Of a stretch of 64,000 nt of DNA, positions 63,329 to 64,000 are shown one piece after another. Source of the DNA: Ricinus communis (taxonomy: Eukaryota; Streptophyta; Magnoliopsida; Malpighiales; Euphorbiaceae); the NCBI RefSeq assembly GCF_019578655.1, contig NC_063263.1, positions 12,957,001 to 13,021,000 of the forward strand, in the 5' to 3' direction. Each line of letters starts with the position of its first letter. The stretch's first letter is position 1. Under the pieces are notes generated by a model. The model searched no databases. It saw nothing but the letters and a program-made list of their open reading frames with translations, and was not told the origin of the DNA. The translations under genes and the position numbers were made by a program.

Positions 63329-64000
63329 GTGTTTAGTTTATATTTTCTTATTCTGTGAATCGTAAAATTGTGTTTAATAAGTAGCTAATAATTTATTGTG
63401 TATCCTCAACCACAAACCTTACCTTTTGAACCAGTTGTATTTATAATGTTGTGGGTTTTTTTTTTATCAAATGTGATCTTGATTTTCTTTTTTCAAATGG
63501 GATTTTTTTATATTTTCTGATTCTGCGAGTTATAAAAATTCGATTAATGTGTGCCTAATCATGTTCTTGAGCCAAACTTGTCTTTGCCCAAATAATGCAA
63601 AAATACATTTTCTGATTATTTCAAAGGGGTGGAATTTTTCTTGAGTTTTTTTTTTTTTTTTTTTTGTGGCATTTCCCTGGGTGATTTTGATTTGGTGTTG
63701 TTAATTATTTTATTTTACTTTTTGTTCATTATCCTAGTATTTATTCTGTTGCGGTGTATGCTACTATGGTTGATTGACAAATTAGGTTAGAACACTAGTC
63801 CATATAGAGATCGGAAGGAAGTTTATAAAGAATATAGCAAGTTAGTTATTTATGGATTTCTTTTCTTGAAGTCTTTCTTAAAACTATGAGATTACTGTCC
63901 CAGTTCTTCTTAAAATTAATGTGGGTTTAGTTTTTTAGGGTTTTGTCACTGTTTTTTCTTTTCTTTTTCTTTGTTATTTTTGTTCTTGTTGATGGGTAAA

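Larger units (their letters stand above)
61587..64000. other. MATE C promoter, repeats, and possible promoter of a right-edge gene
   Basis: About 2.4 kb. The MATE C leader with a GA microsatellite (61672-61691) and a TATA-like TACAAATAAAAAG on the minus strand (about 61713-61725) come first. AT-rich spacer with a 60-bp-period repeat follows, then a W-box/G-box patch (62335-62480), an LTR-like CCGAAATG patch (62990-63080) and a plus-strand TATA candidate (63318-63328). No complete coding region is visible. Confidence 0.6.

Overview
The window reads as nuclear DNA of a flowering plant: AT-rich intergenic DNA, genes with many short GT-AG introns, long TA microsatellites, and plant-specific families (double B-box factor, KIN-7 kinesin with a C-terminal RING, Mei2 C-terminal RRM protein, CRM-domain protein, EDS5-type MATE carriers). 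Gene content and order match, from memory, Arabidopsis At4g39030-At4g39070 and its duplicate At2g21340-At2g21380. A core eudicot, probably a rosid, is likely; I cannot name the species.

Layout. At 20-94 (-) lies the first exon of a gene that runs off the left edge and starts with a targeting-peptide-like sequence. After about 8 kb of AT-rich intergenic DNA comes a BBX20-22-type factor (8541-9869, +, 3 exons). A KIN-7D/MKRP2-type kinesin follows (12657-23258, -, 24 exons, about 1094 aa). Next is XK-1 D-ribulose kinase (29139-33713, +, 9 exons including a proposed upstream transit-peptide exon). A PAM2-containing Mei2 C-terminal RRM-only gene (37274-38818, +, 4 exons) and a small CRM/YhbY-domain gene (41367-43203, +, 3 exons) come next. 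The right third holds three head-to-tail EDS5-like MATE genes, all on the minus strand (A 43826-48636, B 49874-55065, C 56575-61586). The last 2.4 kb is regulatory-looking or repetitive DNA, with a TATA-box promoter candidate pointing off the right edge.

I rebuilt the coding exons by hand from splice sites, phase and family conservation. Every rebuilt gene keeps an open frame from start to stop. The three MATE genes share one 14-exon structure in which exons 2-14 have identical lengths, so they come from recent-to-moderate tandem duplication.

How the genes relate. There is no operon-like logic; this is a conserved chromosomal neighbourhood. The functional highlight is the triplicated EDS5 module. 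EDS5 moves isochorismate out of the plastid for salicylic acid synthesis. Copies A and B keep the Asp of the first membrane helix (LIDT motif). Copy C has Ser there (LIST) and also Cys in place of a conserved Trp, while the rest of the frame is intact, which suggests changed coupling or substrate. Transposon-like pieces sit in introns: a tRNA-type SINE in the kinesin, a dispersed repeat in the CRM gene, a hAT-like MITE in MATE B, and a large AT-rich insertion in MATE C.
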